This document shows positions 21,858 through 31,735 of a stretch of 64,000 nucleotides of DNA, piece after piece. The stretch spans positions 15,001-79,000 of the forward strand of contig WPIO01000320.1 of assembly GCA_009760855.2 (NCBI GenBank), in the 5' to 3' direction. The position numbers were made by a program, and so were the translations under genes. This stretch comes from Cristatella mucedo. Taxonomy: Eukaryota; Bryozoa; Phylactolaemata; Cristatellidae. The notes under the pieces are model-generated. The model saw nothing but the letters and a program-made list of their open reading frames with translations, ran no database searches and was not told where the DNA came from. The first letter of the stretch is position 1. Every line of letters starts with the position of its first letter.

Positions 21858-24790
21858 GTAATGTAATGTCATGTAATGTATCTCCGTCAGTAACTCCAAA
21901 AAGTCATAAAGACCATGTGGGTGTTACGCAGGAGAGTTTTGTATAGCGCACTCATAGCCTAAGCTGCTTTCGGTACGCATTCGGTAGCCAACAGACTTCG
22001 TCTCACGCAACAAAGAGAAAGTGGGAAGCATAGCAGAGTTAGGAGAGCAGTTGAGGTAGTGAGTACCATAGAAGTAGCAGTTCAGGACCGCTGAAAAACA
22101 TGTGCCATAGTCGGCAGTCGGAGAGTAAATGTCATTGCGTAAGAAGTGTGGAAGCGAGTTCCACAGTCTAGGACCTGCAGAGCTAAAGCTTCTGTCACCA
22201 ACTGTTTTTAAGCGGAGGAATGGGACAGCTAATTTATTTTCCACACAGGACCTGAGGGCGCGAACAGGCTGAAACTGATGCAGCAGTTCAGCTAGGTACG
22301 AAGGAGCCAAGCCGTGGCGGGCCTTGTGGGTCTGCGTAAGAACTTTGCTCTGTATCCTTTGCTCAACCAGCAACCATCCTAGCTCTTTCAGCGAAGGTGA
22401 CACGTGCTCAAACCGCTGGGACTTGAAGGCCAGCCTTGCAGCCATATTCATAGTCCGCTGTAGTGGCATAATAGCTTTCTTTGGTAGACCAGCCAAAATG
22501 GAATTACGATAATCAAGCCGAGACAGAACTAAAGAGGTAGTTAAATTTTTTACAATCCACTGTGGGAGACAGCTTCTAATCTTGGATAGGGATCGGATGT
22601 GATGGCTAGCTGTAGAGGCAGTCTTCTGAATGAAGCTTTTGAAATTAAGCCAGCTGTCGAACACGGCACCTAGATTACGAGCACGTGATGAAGGTCGCAC
22701 AATAGCATCACCTATTAGAACAGCAAAGCCTTTTAATCCAGCAACACGCTTAGGGTGTCCTATGAGAAGCAGTTCGGTTTTATCGTCATTCATTTTCAGG
22801 AAGTTTGCCGACATCCAGGATCGAATATCGGCAAGGCAAGCATTCAGTTTCTCAGTTGCTGCAGTGGATTCCGACGGTTTAAATGACAAACACAATTGAG
22901 TATCGTCAGCATAGAAGTGATATCCTATTTCATGGGCCTTAATCACTTTTCCCGGAGGCTGCGTATAAATGGAGAACAGCAAGGGACCAAGTACAGACCC
23001 TTGAGAGGGACTCCACAGGTGACCCTTCTCATGTCTGAGACCTGACCCCCACACGACACGGATTGAACACGATCAGACAAGTATGATTTAAACCACGCCA
23101 GTGCTTCGTCTGCCAGACCGATCCTTGTTCTCAGTCGTTCAAGCAAAACTTCGTGATCAATGGTGTCGAAGGCAGCAGACAGATCTAGCAGAGCTAGGGC
23201 AGTGACATTCCCGTCGTCGTTGCCACGTAGAATGTCATTGTTAACACGGAGGAGAGCAGTTTCAGTAGAGTGCTGCCTCTTGAACCCTGATTGAAATGTT
23301 TTTGACATTCCATTATTTTCAATATGTTCAACTAGCTGCTTAGCAGCAATTTTTTCAAGAATTTTTGATAAGAATGGAAGAAGGGAAACTGGACGATAGT
23401 TTGCTAGGACCTCTGTGTCTAATCCAGGCTTTTTAAGAATAGGTCAAATGATTGCCGATTTGAAGGACTTGGGGACGACCCCTTTTCCCAAAGAAACATT
23501 AAAAATCTTGGTTATGGCAGGGCTAAGTTGGTCTGCAAGTGAAGACCACAGAGATGAAGGTATAGGGTCTTCAGGAGCCGAGCTTTTTTTGCTAGACCTT
23601 ATTAAGGCAGCCACATCACAGGCAGAAACATTAGAGAACCTTTTAAGAAAGGTCACAGGTTGAGGAACGGCGATTGCTTTGGTCGGAGGGGGCTTAATTG
23701 AGGCACGAATGTGCACAATGTTTTCAGTAAAGAAGACTGAAAACTTTTCGGCTGAGCCCTTAATATCTGGGGAGTCAGACCTGACAGCATTGGCCAGTAA
23801 ATGGTTTACTGTCTTATAAATCTGTTTAGTGTCCGACTGGCAGGAATTCAGTTTTCTAAGGTGTTTTTTTGTAAATTGAAAGCAATCTCGACGACTTTGA
23901 ACACGGATAGAGCGAACGGGAGCATGCTTGTCAAGAGCACTCCTGAGTGTCATGTTCATCGCATCTGTGAGGGTATCGAGGCTGCCGGTCGAGTCTGAAT
24001 GCAGATCAAGAAGGCCTGCATCACAAACAGATTTCAAAAACTTGTCCATGTCAATGCTTTGTAAGTTACGTCGTTTGGCAAATTTGACATTGCCATGCAC
24101 GTACGAGGGAGCAGGAACAGTAAACGAGACCGAACAATGATCTGAGAGGGTCAGTGGGCACACCACAAAGTCGGTGATGAGGACATCCTTAGTGATCACG
24201 AGATCTAGAATGTGGCCACCGACGTGGGTGCTTTGATTAACGTGTTGGGCCAAACCAAGATTCTCCAGACTTTCAAGAAATGAGCGGACCTGACTGTTGC
24301 TAGGGTTGTCAACGTGAATAGTGAAGTCTCCTACAATCAGTAGCGGCCTGTCACACACAAATATTTTAGCGAGGAACTCTGAAAACTCCTCTATAAACAA
24401 GTTTAGACAGCCAGAAGGAGGCCGGTATATCACAACGGTGAGAGGCATTGTCTTTGATGAAGACCTGATAGCAACCGATTCAAACGATGACCCATGCGAG
24501 AAACTGCACATTTTATAGCCAAACGATTCGCGAACAACAATTGCAACCCCGCCACCAACCTTGTCAGAATGCATGGACTGATAGAATGAGAACCCGGGTG
24601 GGGTGGTCTCGGAAAAACAGCTACTGGAACAAGGCGTCATCCAGGTTTCGGTAAGCAGAAATGCATCTAGCTTCTCCTGGACCACCTGATCGCGGATAAG
24701 TAACCCCTTGGTTTTTAGCGAGCGGACATTTAGTAGGCGGAATTTAAGAGGCTGTCCAACAACTGGGCGATGGCGATGAAGTGGCTCGTA
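21858..24790 (-). mobile_element. LINE family B, most complete copy
   Basis: A CR1/L2-group element read on the minus strand. The APE endonuclease (frame 23444-24994, residues about 85-290) has LLNVRSL, LLTETW, VVIYRPP, GDFTIHVD and SDHC; the usual N after GDF is T, which should damage the active site. RT follows: LLDLSAAFDTIDHEVLLERL, a broken GVP..QG motif, then [10 protein letters not shown] with the catalytic aspartates kept, and the C-terminus to 21924. Lesions are few: TGA at 23444-23446 (probably from CGA), and 2 extra bases at about 23003-23007. The tail at 21860-21880 is a (TAATG)-type pentamer on plus. The 5' end is unclear; (CA)n lies at 24932-24976. Confidence 0.9.
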
Positions 24791-24930
24791 TTCTCTACCG
24801 TTTGCGTCCGGCCCGGCGGACGCTGGCTCTTCGAATTTGAATTGAACCTTTGTAACAGCCGCGGGATGACGTTTCACAACGTGCTGGGCTATAGTGGGTG
24901 GACACAAACCAATCGGTTTGTGTGTTTGGA

Positions 24931-24931
<1 letters not shown>

Positions 24932-24971
<40 letters not shown>

Positions 24972-24976
24972 TGTGC
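24932..24976. repeat. (GT)n microsatellite
   Basis: A GT array with one GTAT interruption, just beyond the 5' part of the family B element. His-Thr residues at the start of the minus-strand frame come from this repeat and are probably not part of the LINE protein. Confidence 0.95.
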
Positions 24977-24990
24977 GCGAGCACACTCAA

Positions 24991-25721
24991 GCATACTTGA
25001 GCTTGCTTGAGTTGCTACCTATTTGTCCTAAACTAGTTAATAGATAAAGCCTATTACTGAATTCTGCCATTTTTCAGTATTGGCATTGTCGTTCTCGTGA
25101 TTAGGTGTAGGAAGTGTTTGGTACATTTCAACTTGCCTGACGTTTTCTTTTTGGTTTTTGCCCCCTCAAACATCTTAATGGGGACTGCTCAGTGCAATGT
25201 CACGGAAATCAGCATCGTTAGCTTTATAATCGAAGTAGTTATAACGCTACGTGAAATGTTTTAAATCCTAGTTCAACTAAATCTTAATACCGACGATTTG
25301 AAACTCCATGCTACCATAAGGAATGAATGGCAAGCATTCAGTCTATCATGCCTACAAAAACCTGCCAAAGAGAAAACATCAAACCTGTCCTAGCTCAATT
25401 TGTATTGCTGCCGCTCAAACTAATGAATGTGACATGTCCACTGTCTGTAGCCTCTAGCTATTACTTTATCAGTGTCCGGTTCTCATCCGGTCGCCAGTAC
25501 GTTAGTGAATGCCCCACCTCACCACATGTCGAAGAATCTATTGAAACTGGCGGGTCATATACTTGCACCCTCGCAAGTTAAGTAGTTATGATAAGGCTAC
25601 TAATATTCTGCACTAATTAGTCTATGCCGTCACAATAGCCGATCAAAATATCGACTAGCTGTCATCCTCGCTGTCGATTGGCTTCAAGCTGGTCAACGTC
25701 GCCCTTCTGTGAATCCTATGT
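24991..25721. other. intronic stretch, nothing recognised
   Basis: No exon or repeat family is identified. It separates two minus-strand family B LINEs. Confidence 0.3.
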
Positions 25722-26797
25722 AATGTAATGTTATGTAATATATCTCCGTCTGTAACTCCACAAAGTTATAAAGACCATGTGGGTGTTACGCAGGAGAGTT
25801 TTGCATAGCCCACTCACAGCCTAAGCGGCTTTCGGTACGCATTCGGTAGCCAACCGACTTCGTCTCACGCAACAAAGAGAAAGTGGGAAGCATAGCAGAG
25901 TCAGGAGAGCAGTTGAGGTAGTGAGTACCATAGAAGTAGCAGCTCAGAACCGCTGAAAAGGATGTGCAATAATCGGCAGTAGGAGAGTAGTTATCGCTGC
26001 GTAAGAATTGTGGAAGCGAGTTCCACAGTCTAGGACCTGCAGAGCTAAAGCTTCTGTCACCAAATGTCTTTAAGCGGAGGAATGGGACAGCTAATTTATT
26101 GTCCACACAGGACCTGAGGGCTCGAACAGGCTGAAACTGATTCAGCAGTTCAGCTAGGTATGAAGGAGCCAAGCCGTGGCGGGCCTTGTGGGTCAGTGTA
26201 AGTACTTTGCTCTGTATCCTTTGCTCAACCGGCAACCATCCTAGCTCCTTCAGCAAAGGAGACACGTGATCAAACCGCTGGGACTTGAAGACCAGCCTTG
26301 CAGCCATATTCATTGTCCACTGTAGTGGCATAATAGCTTTTTTGGTAGCCCAGCCAAAAGGGAATTACAATAATCAAGCCGAGACAGAACTAGAGAGCTA
26401 GTTAAGTTTTTTACAAGCCACTGTGGGGGACAGCTCCTAATCTTGGACAGGGATCGGATGTGATGGCTAGCTGTAGAGGCAGTCTTCTGAATAAAGCTTT
26501 TGAAATTGAGGCAGCTGTCGAACACGACACCTAACTTTCGAGCAAGTGGTGATGGCAGCACAATAGCATCACCTATTAGAACGGCAAAGCCTTTTAATCG
26601 AGCCACAAGCTTAGGGTGTCCTATGAGCAGCAGTTCGGTTTTATTATCATTTAATTTCAGGAAGTTTTCCGACATCCAGGATCGAATATCGGCAAGGCAA
26701 GCATTCAGTTTCTCAGTTGCTGCAGCAGATTCCGACAGTTTGAATGACAAATACAACTGAGTATCGTCAGCATAGAAGTGATATCCTATCCTACTGG
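25722..26797 (-). mobile_element. LINE family B, 5'-truncated
   Basis: It starts at [15 protein letters not shown] near the RT active site (about 26795) and runs to the TAATG-type tail at 25722. Frames 26310-26800 and 25786-26331 are joined by a one-base deletion in a T-run at about 26338 (GCTTTTTTGG versus GCTTTCTTTGG in the copy at 22471). The upstream part of the first frame is host sequence. Confidence 0.9.
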
Positions 26798-27114
26798 CTA
26801 GCATGCTGCTCTTGCTGTAGCTCCCCAGCGGGCACTGCTCTCCATGCACAGATCCTGCTGGCTCGCCGTTTGCAGGTGTTAACTTTCCTCTATCTGGCAA
26901 TTTTATGTGCCAAAAATTTTGACAAGCTTGCAATACGCTACTAAGGACATGCAGACGCATTCATATAGCACCGGCAAGCGATCAGAGCATGTATTCAGGG
27001 CCTTCTCTCCACGAAGCAACTGTCTTGCAGAAGCACAGCTTGAGTAAACCATCAACTCAAGCAGTCGGCCAAATGTCGGCAAGCAGCTTATCGTGTTAAG
27101 TTTATTTGATATTG
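26798..27114. other. short stretch without recognised feature
   Basis: Flanks the 5' truncation point of the family B copy. Nothing recognised. Confidence 0.3.
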
Positions 27115-27650
27115 GTAATAATACATTAGTATGTTGCCCTCAACGAAATTAATCGCTTTCTAGGCACTTTGCATGTGCTGCAAAGGTAGCATAATCGAGT
27201 GGTAAGTGGCTGCACTCTTAATGTCAACATGATAACATATGTAGAGGTGACATGCACAGGGTCACCATGCAAAACTGGTTAGTGGCAGCATGCTCAGTAG
27301 AAGCACCCATAAGCACCCAAAGCAAGAATCATGAGGAGCCAATAAATGCTGCGATAATCAGATGCTTGTTAAGGTTTAATGGCATCAAGTCAGATGATGT
27401 AGTAATGTCAGTAGGGAGTGTGAATACCGTGTTTTGGAAGCATGCAAACTAAGGGCAGGGTCTTCAAAGAATTTGAGATTTGTATGAGGTTGACTACACG
27501 ATTTGATTCAGAAAAGTTGGTGGTATGATGCCTATCATGGTGGAGGATTAGGTCTGATAGCTAGGCTGGAGCGAGAGAATGGAGTGGCCTAAAAGTGACT
27601 TACGGAACCGTGAAATCGATGCTCTGCTAAACTGTGCCAGCCTGGGAGAT
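27115..27650 (-). mobile_element. LINE family A C-terminal and 3' fragment, old
   Basis: Minus-strand copy with a diverged stem-loop at 27130-27175, the 3'UTR (GGTCACCATGCAAAAC on plus) and a decayed ORF end (27450-27650). Indels destroy every frame. Confidence 0.65.
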
Positions 27651-27969
27651 GCGCAAGCCTGGGAGATGTGTGTTTCGCGATACGCAGATTTCTGATCATT
27701 AGGAGGACGGCAGACACTGTAGACTGAATGTGACTGGCATGTGATAAGTTAGAAGAATTTGGTAGTATTCTGCCTGCTTCTGGCATTTATTTCTGTACTG
27801 TGGTTTGAAAGCCTAGCTTTTTTTTATTTTAGTTCATGATTTGATTAATCAGTATGTGGCTCATCGCGAAACTGTAATATAATTCATTCCCACTGCAGTT
27901 ACTTACCAGTAGCTATTATCAAGGATTAAAGAACAGCTTGGTTAATCTTAGAGTTGGACCAACAGAGAA

Positions 27970-28020
27970 AAATAGGTTGGATCAATATATAATTCATTTA
28001 TATATTGATCAAACCTATTT
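27970..28020. repeat. 22-bp-arm foldback
   Basis: The left arm 27970-27991 (AAATAGGTTGGATCAATATA...) and right arm 27999-28020 are inverted repeats with one mismatch around a 7-nt loop. Similar pieces (GTTGGACCAACAGAGAA, GTTGGATCAACAGAGAA) lie outside at about 27954 and 28041. Confidence 0.85.
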
Positions 28021-28174
28021 GTATCTGTTTATCCGACTCGGTTGGATCAACAGAGAATAATGACTCACCTATAAATAGGTTCACCAATTTTTTTTTGACT
28101 GCTATAGTACACCATGTATTAAACTTTCCAACCGCGTTTAAAGTTGACTGGCGGCTTCCGTTCTTTGTTTGCAG

Positions 28175-28357
28175 ATGATGGTTCTGCTAGACGGGAATGC
28201 TCCGCCGAAAGCAGCAAGCAAAGTGACCTGAAAAAGCGATTCATAAAAGTGAGGTCGATGTTGATTGCTGCGTTAGATACATCGGTCGTTCTTCAGGCTC
28301 TAGACAGTCTCTATGGTGATGGAATCGTTACGGAGGGTTGAAAAGCAAAATATTCAG
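28175..28357 (+). pseudogene. CARD-like exon, probably of the ROCO gene
   Basis: Flanked by TTCTTTGTTTGCAG and CAG|GTAAGC, phase 1 on both sides, matching the exon at 21136-21225. The product contains KKRFIKVRSMLIAALDTS followed by VVLQALDSLYGDGIVTEG, which resembles helices 2-4 of a CARD (death-fold) domain with its usual hydrophobic spacing. An in-frame TGA at 28339-28341 interrupts it 16 bases before the donor. A CARD would mediate homotypic assembly in signalling. The assignment is by pattern only. Confidence 0.5.
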
Positions 28358-29039
28358 GTAAGCCGTCAAGACAGTGTCGTGTGCCGATCTGAGACGGAAA
28401 AAAAAATACTAATATCTGATTTAGCTGCCCCCTTTATCTCGTATCTGAACAGCCTCATCAGTTAAGTAGCAGCTGCAACAAAATAACTTGCCTGCTGCTT
28501 CACTCGAAAGTTTAGGTGGCTTTGTAGGCAGTGCATCACAGGTAGCCTACAACAGGTAGCTGTTTAAAGCTTTTTTTCCTGCCAGCTACCAACCGTCGAC
28601 ATTATTGCCTGTTGTTTTAGAAATTAAAAACCATAATTTTTTCATTTTTATTTCGAAGTGCATGCTAATATTTCTCGCCTCGGTGTAAAATGAAGCATCG
28701 TCAAATTCACTCTTACTTATACTATTGCTGCTTAGAATACAAGTTTTGCTTTTAGGACATCAGAGAGAATATCTCTAGATGTCTACCTTAACGCCCTTAT
28801 ATTTGCATCATGATTGTAGTTACAGAGTCGTTGCAGTAGTTGAGAGCTTTATATTGCTTTCATAGCAAGTAAGCAGGATTGTCTAGCTTGCCGATAGTTT
28901 AGCTGTGGCTGCTAGCCGGACTTGGGACAAGCCCAGATCCTTCAAATATGCGATTCATTTGTATACGGCCCCACGCCCACACTTGAACTGGCAGTTTTAA
29001 AATGAGATGCAATATTTTTGTTGTCGAGCAGATCTCGTG
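28358..29039. other. stretch without recognised gene
   Basis: It follows the CARD-like exon donor. No downstream exon of that gene is convincing before the LINE at 29040. Confidence 0.3.
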
Positions 29040-30460
29040 GCTTAAAAACAAATAGTAAGTTCCAGTCTGGCTTTAGAGCTAATCAATCCACAGAGTCAGC
29101 ATTGCTTCGGGTATACAACGACCTACTTAGGAATGCAGACATGGGTAGAGTGTCTCTGCTTGTTTTGCTTGATCTTTTGGCAGCTTTTGATACCATCGAT
29201 CACAAAGTTCTTCTAGAGCGCCTCTCATCTCGCCTGGGCATCACTGGCACTGCTCTGCAGTGGTTCAGGTCCTATCTCAGTGGGAGACTCCAGAGTATTG
29301 ATGTGAATGGACAAAGATCATCTGAAGTACCTCTGAAATATGGAGTACCTCAGGGCTCAGTGCTAGGTCCGATTCTTTTCACGGTTTATACTCTGCCTCT
29401 TGCTGATGTGATTGCCAAGCACAATCTAGGCTTTCACTTCTATGCGGATGACACTCAGTTGTACCTTTGCTTTGATCCCTCCCAGCCTTCAAGCACCTCA
29501 AATTCTCTAAACTCACTAGCTCCATGCATTGATGACATCTGCACATGGATGGCTGCAAATTTTCTAAAACCTAACGATGATAAAACTAACTTACTAGTTA
29601 TGGGAAAACCCAGTGTGATCCAGAGATTGGAAAGGCTGACTCTCAAAATTGGCTCTGCCAGCATATCTCCAGTTGAATCAGCTCGAAATCTACGTGTCAT
29701 ATTCCAAAGTGACCTCTCGTTAGACGACCATGTCAGCTCCACAGTCAAATCCGCCTATTTTCAGCTTCATAACATTGCTAAAATTCGGGCTTGTTTAGAT
29801 AAAGATACCACGTCCAAGTTGGTCCATGCATTCGTGACATCCTGTCTCAACTTCTGCAACTCACTACTTACTGGCCTACCAGCTGTGCGATCACGCGATT
29901 GCAGCTGGTGCAAAACTCTGCAGCTAGGCTTGTCTGTCGTGAGCGTCGCAGTTGCCACATTACTCCACTTCTCGCTGACCTGCACTGGCTACCAGTCAAG
30001 CAACGGATTGACTTCAAGGTTTTGTCGCTCGCTTTTAGGTCCCTTCATTATATGGCTCCAGCCTATCTGTCAGATATACTACCCCATCAGGCTAAGCATC
30101 GTACCACCTGCTTTTCGGAATCCAACAGTCTAGAAATACCTCGTACAAACCTTAAATCCTTTGGAGACCGTGCATTTAGTTCATATTCTCCCAAAGCCTG
30201 GAACTCCCTCCTGACCTGCGTCAGAACATCCCCTGACCTGACCACATTTAAAAGGAACCTAAAAACACACCTATTTAGGCCAGCATTTAGTGGGTCCCTG
30301 TGATTCGTCCTTGATGTGCTTATGCGTGCTGACACTGTGCATGCTGCCACTAACCACATTTGCATGCTGACCCTGTGCATGTCACCCCTAACCATATTAT
30401 CCATTTCGTTTGTTTTTCAAGCATGATTTTGCTTACCATTCAATTGCATTTCACTTTACA
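29040..30460 (+). mobile_element. LINE family A, best-preserved RT
   Basis: The frame 29018-30133 covers the [69 protein letters not shown] and NLR..F. Catalytic aspartates are intact. A frameshift at about 29885-29900 moves the C-terminus (QLVQNSAARLVCRERRSCH..., 29899-30303) to another frame. The 3'UTR ends abruptly at about 30460, before the stem-loop. No endonuclease part is present. It is a CR1/L2-group element, 5'-truncated and probably inactive. Confidence 0.9.
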
Positions 30461-30724
30461 GCCAAGCTTCGCTTCTTTACGAAGTGGACCGATTATGGTA
30501 AAATTGTATTATGAGAGCGACAATTTATTCATAAAAGTTGAACTTATTGGTTTGTGCCTATAGAATTCTCTTACAGTGGCCACGCATTGCAAGCCCTTGT
30601 ATGATGCAAGTGAGCTCGTGATTGCATATGGCTACTGATTTGAGAGTTAACGGTAGAAAACAAAAGTTTGAAGCCATGAAGCTCAGACAGCAACGACCCC
30701 GGCTCGCAGCGTATTGCATGTAAA

Positions 30725-30850
30725 TAATAATAATTATAAAGCACTTGATAAAGCGCCCTCAGAGAACTCATTCTCTTTCTAGGCGCTTAACATATGCTGC
30801 AAAAGGAAATTCAATTGAATTGTATGTTACTAGTTGAGAACCAATGTGTG
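30725..30850 (-). mobile_element. LINE family A 3' tail
   Basis: Minus-strand copy; AATAATAATTAT tail, then a stem-loop (TAAAGCGCCCTCAGAGAACT on plus) and the start of the 3'UTR. Confidence 0.85.
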
Positions 30851-31634
30851 AAAATTGATCGATAGAACTTTGTTGTGAATTTGTATAAGCTATGTGAAAC
30901 ATAGTCCTGCTCAATGAACACATTTCGGAGCCTATTTTTTCTAGGCAAAGGCGGAGAGAAATATTCAAATAGATACGGCAAGGTGCTTTATCGACGTCAT
31001 TGAGTCTCGTGGCGATAATGCGATTCGGGCTTTTGTTGCGTCTCTGGAGTCTAAATACATCCAAAGAACAGATCTGGCTCAAGATCTGAGAAATTTAGAG
31101 TTGTCGTAGATTCTAACTTTGATCACCTAGCTCGGACGCTGGCTTTGTCATCTCACTAATCTGCCATATTCATCATTAGATGCCAGATTTGTGAATACAT
31201 TTTTGGTGCATGCGTGAAAGCGCTTTCACATTTAACTCTGGCTTGCTTGTTGGGATTATGGAAGCTGCGGCCGTTAAATCTCACGCTAAAAGGCAATATG
31301 CTTTTGTGTTTCTGAAGGAATTCGATTTTGCCGCGGTACCAACCAACACTATGTTTCAGTAAATCTTGCTGTGGTTGCTCAAGAAACACAGTAGTCGTTG
31401 ATTAAACCTTTCCAGTTCCACGATCTGCAAATAAAGCCGTATTCAATCGTCTGGTATGGCATTTTTGGGCGAAGATTCGCTTCACTAATATACGTTGCAT
31501 ATTGAGGGCAAAGTCGGAAATGTGAGTCAAAATCGCAACTTTAAAATTGTTTCCTTTCAATGGAAATGATTGTCGGAAATACAAACTTAAATTTTGAGAA
31601 TTGACCCAATTCAGGAATAGAGTAAAGCATGCAC

Positions 31635-31735
31635 CATAATAGTAATAATGCATTTGATAAAGCACTCTCAGCAGAACCTCATCTCTTTCTCTGCGCTTTA
31701 CAGCTGCAGCAAAGGAAGCACGATTGAATCGTAAG
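31635..31735 (-). mobile_element. LINE family A 3' tail
   Basis: Minus-strand copy with AATAGTAATAATGC tail and a slightly altered stem-loop (extra GC in the loop arm). Confidence 0.8.

Noticed and set aside
22630-22899. Plus-strand frames recurring at 22630, 26500 and 47484
   Set aside because: They are antisense shadows of the LINE B RT; they recur because the LINE recurs.
17817-28357. TGA read as an amino acid (selenocysteine or altered code)
   Set aside because: Frameshifts occur in the same gene, LINE B shows an R-to-TGA change, and no SECIS-like element was identified. Pseudogene decay is simpler.
31156-31389. 77-codon minus-strand frame and neighbours at 31.4-34.5 kb
   Set aside because: No motif, splice signals or conservation; likely random.
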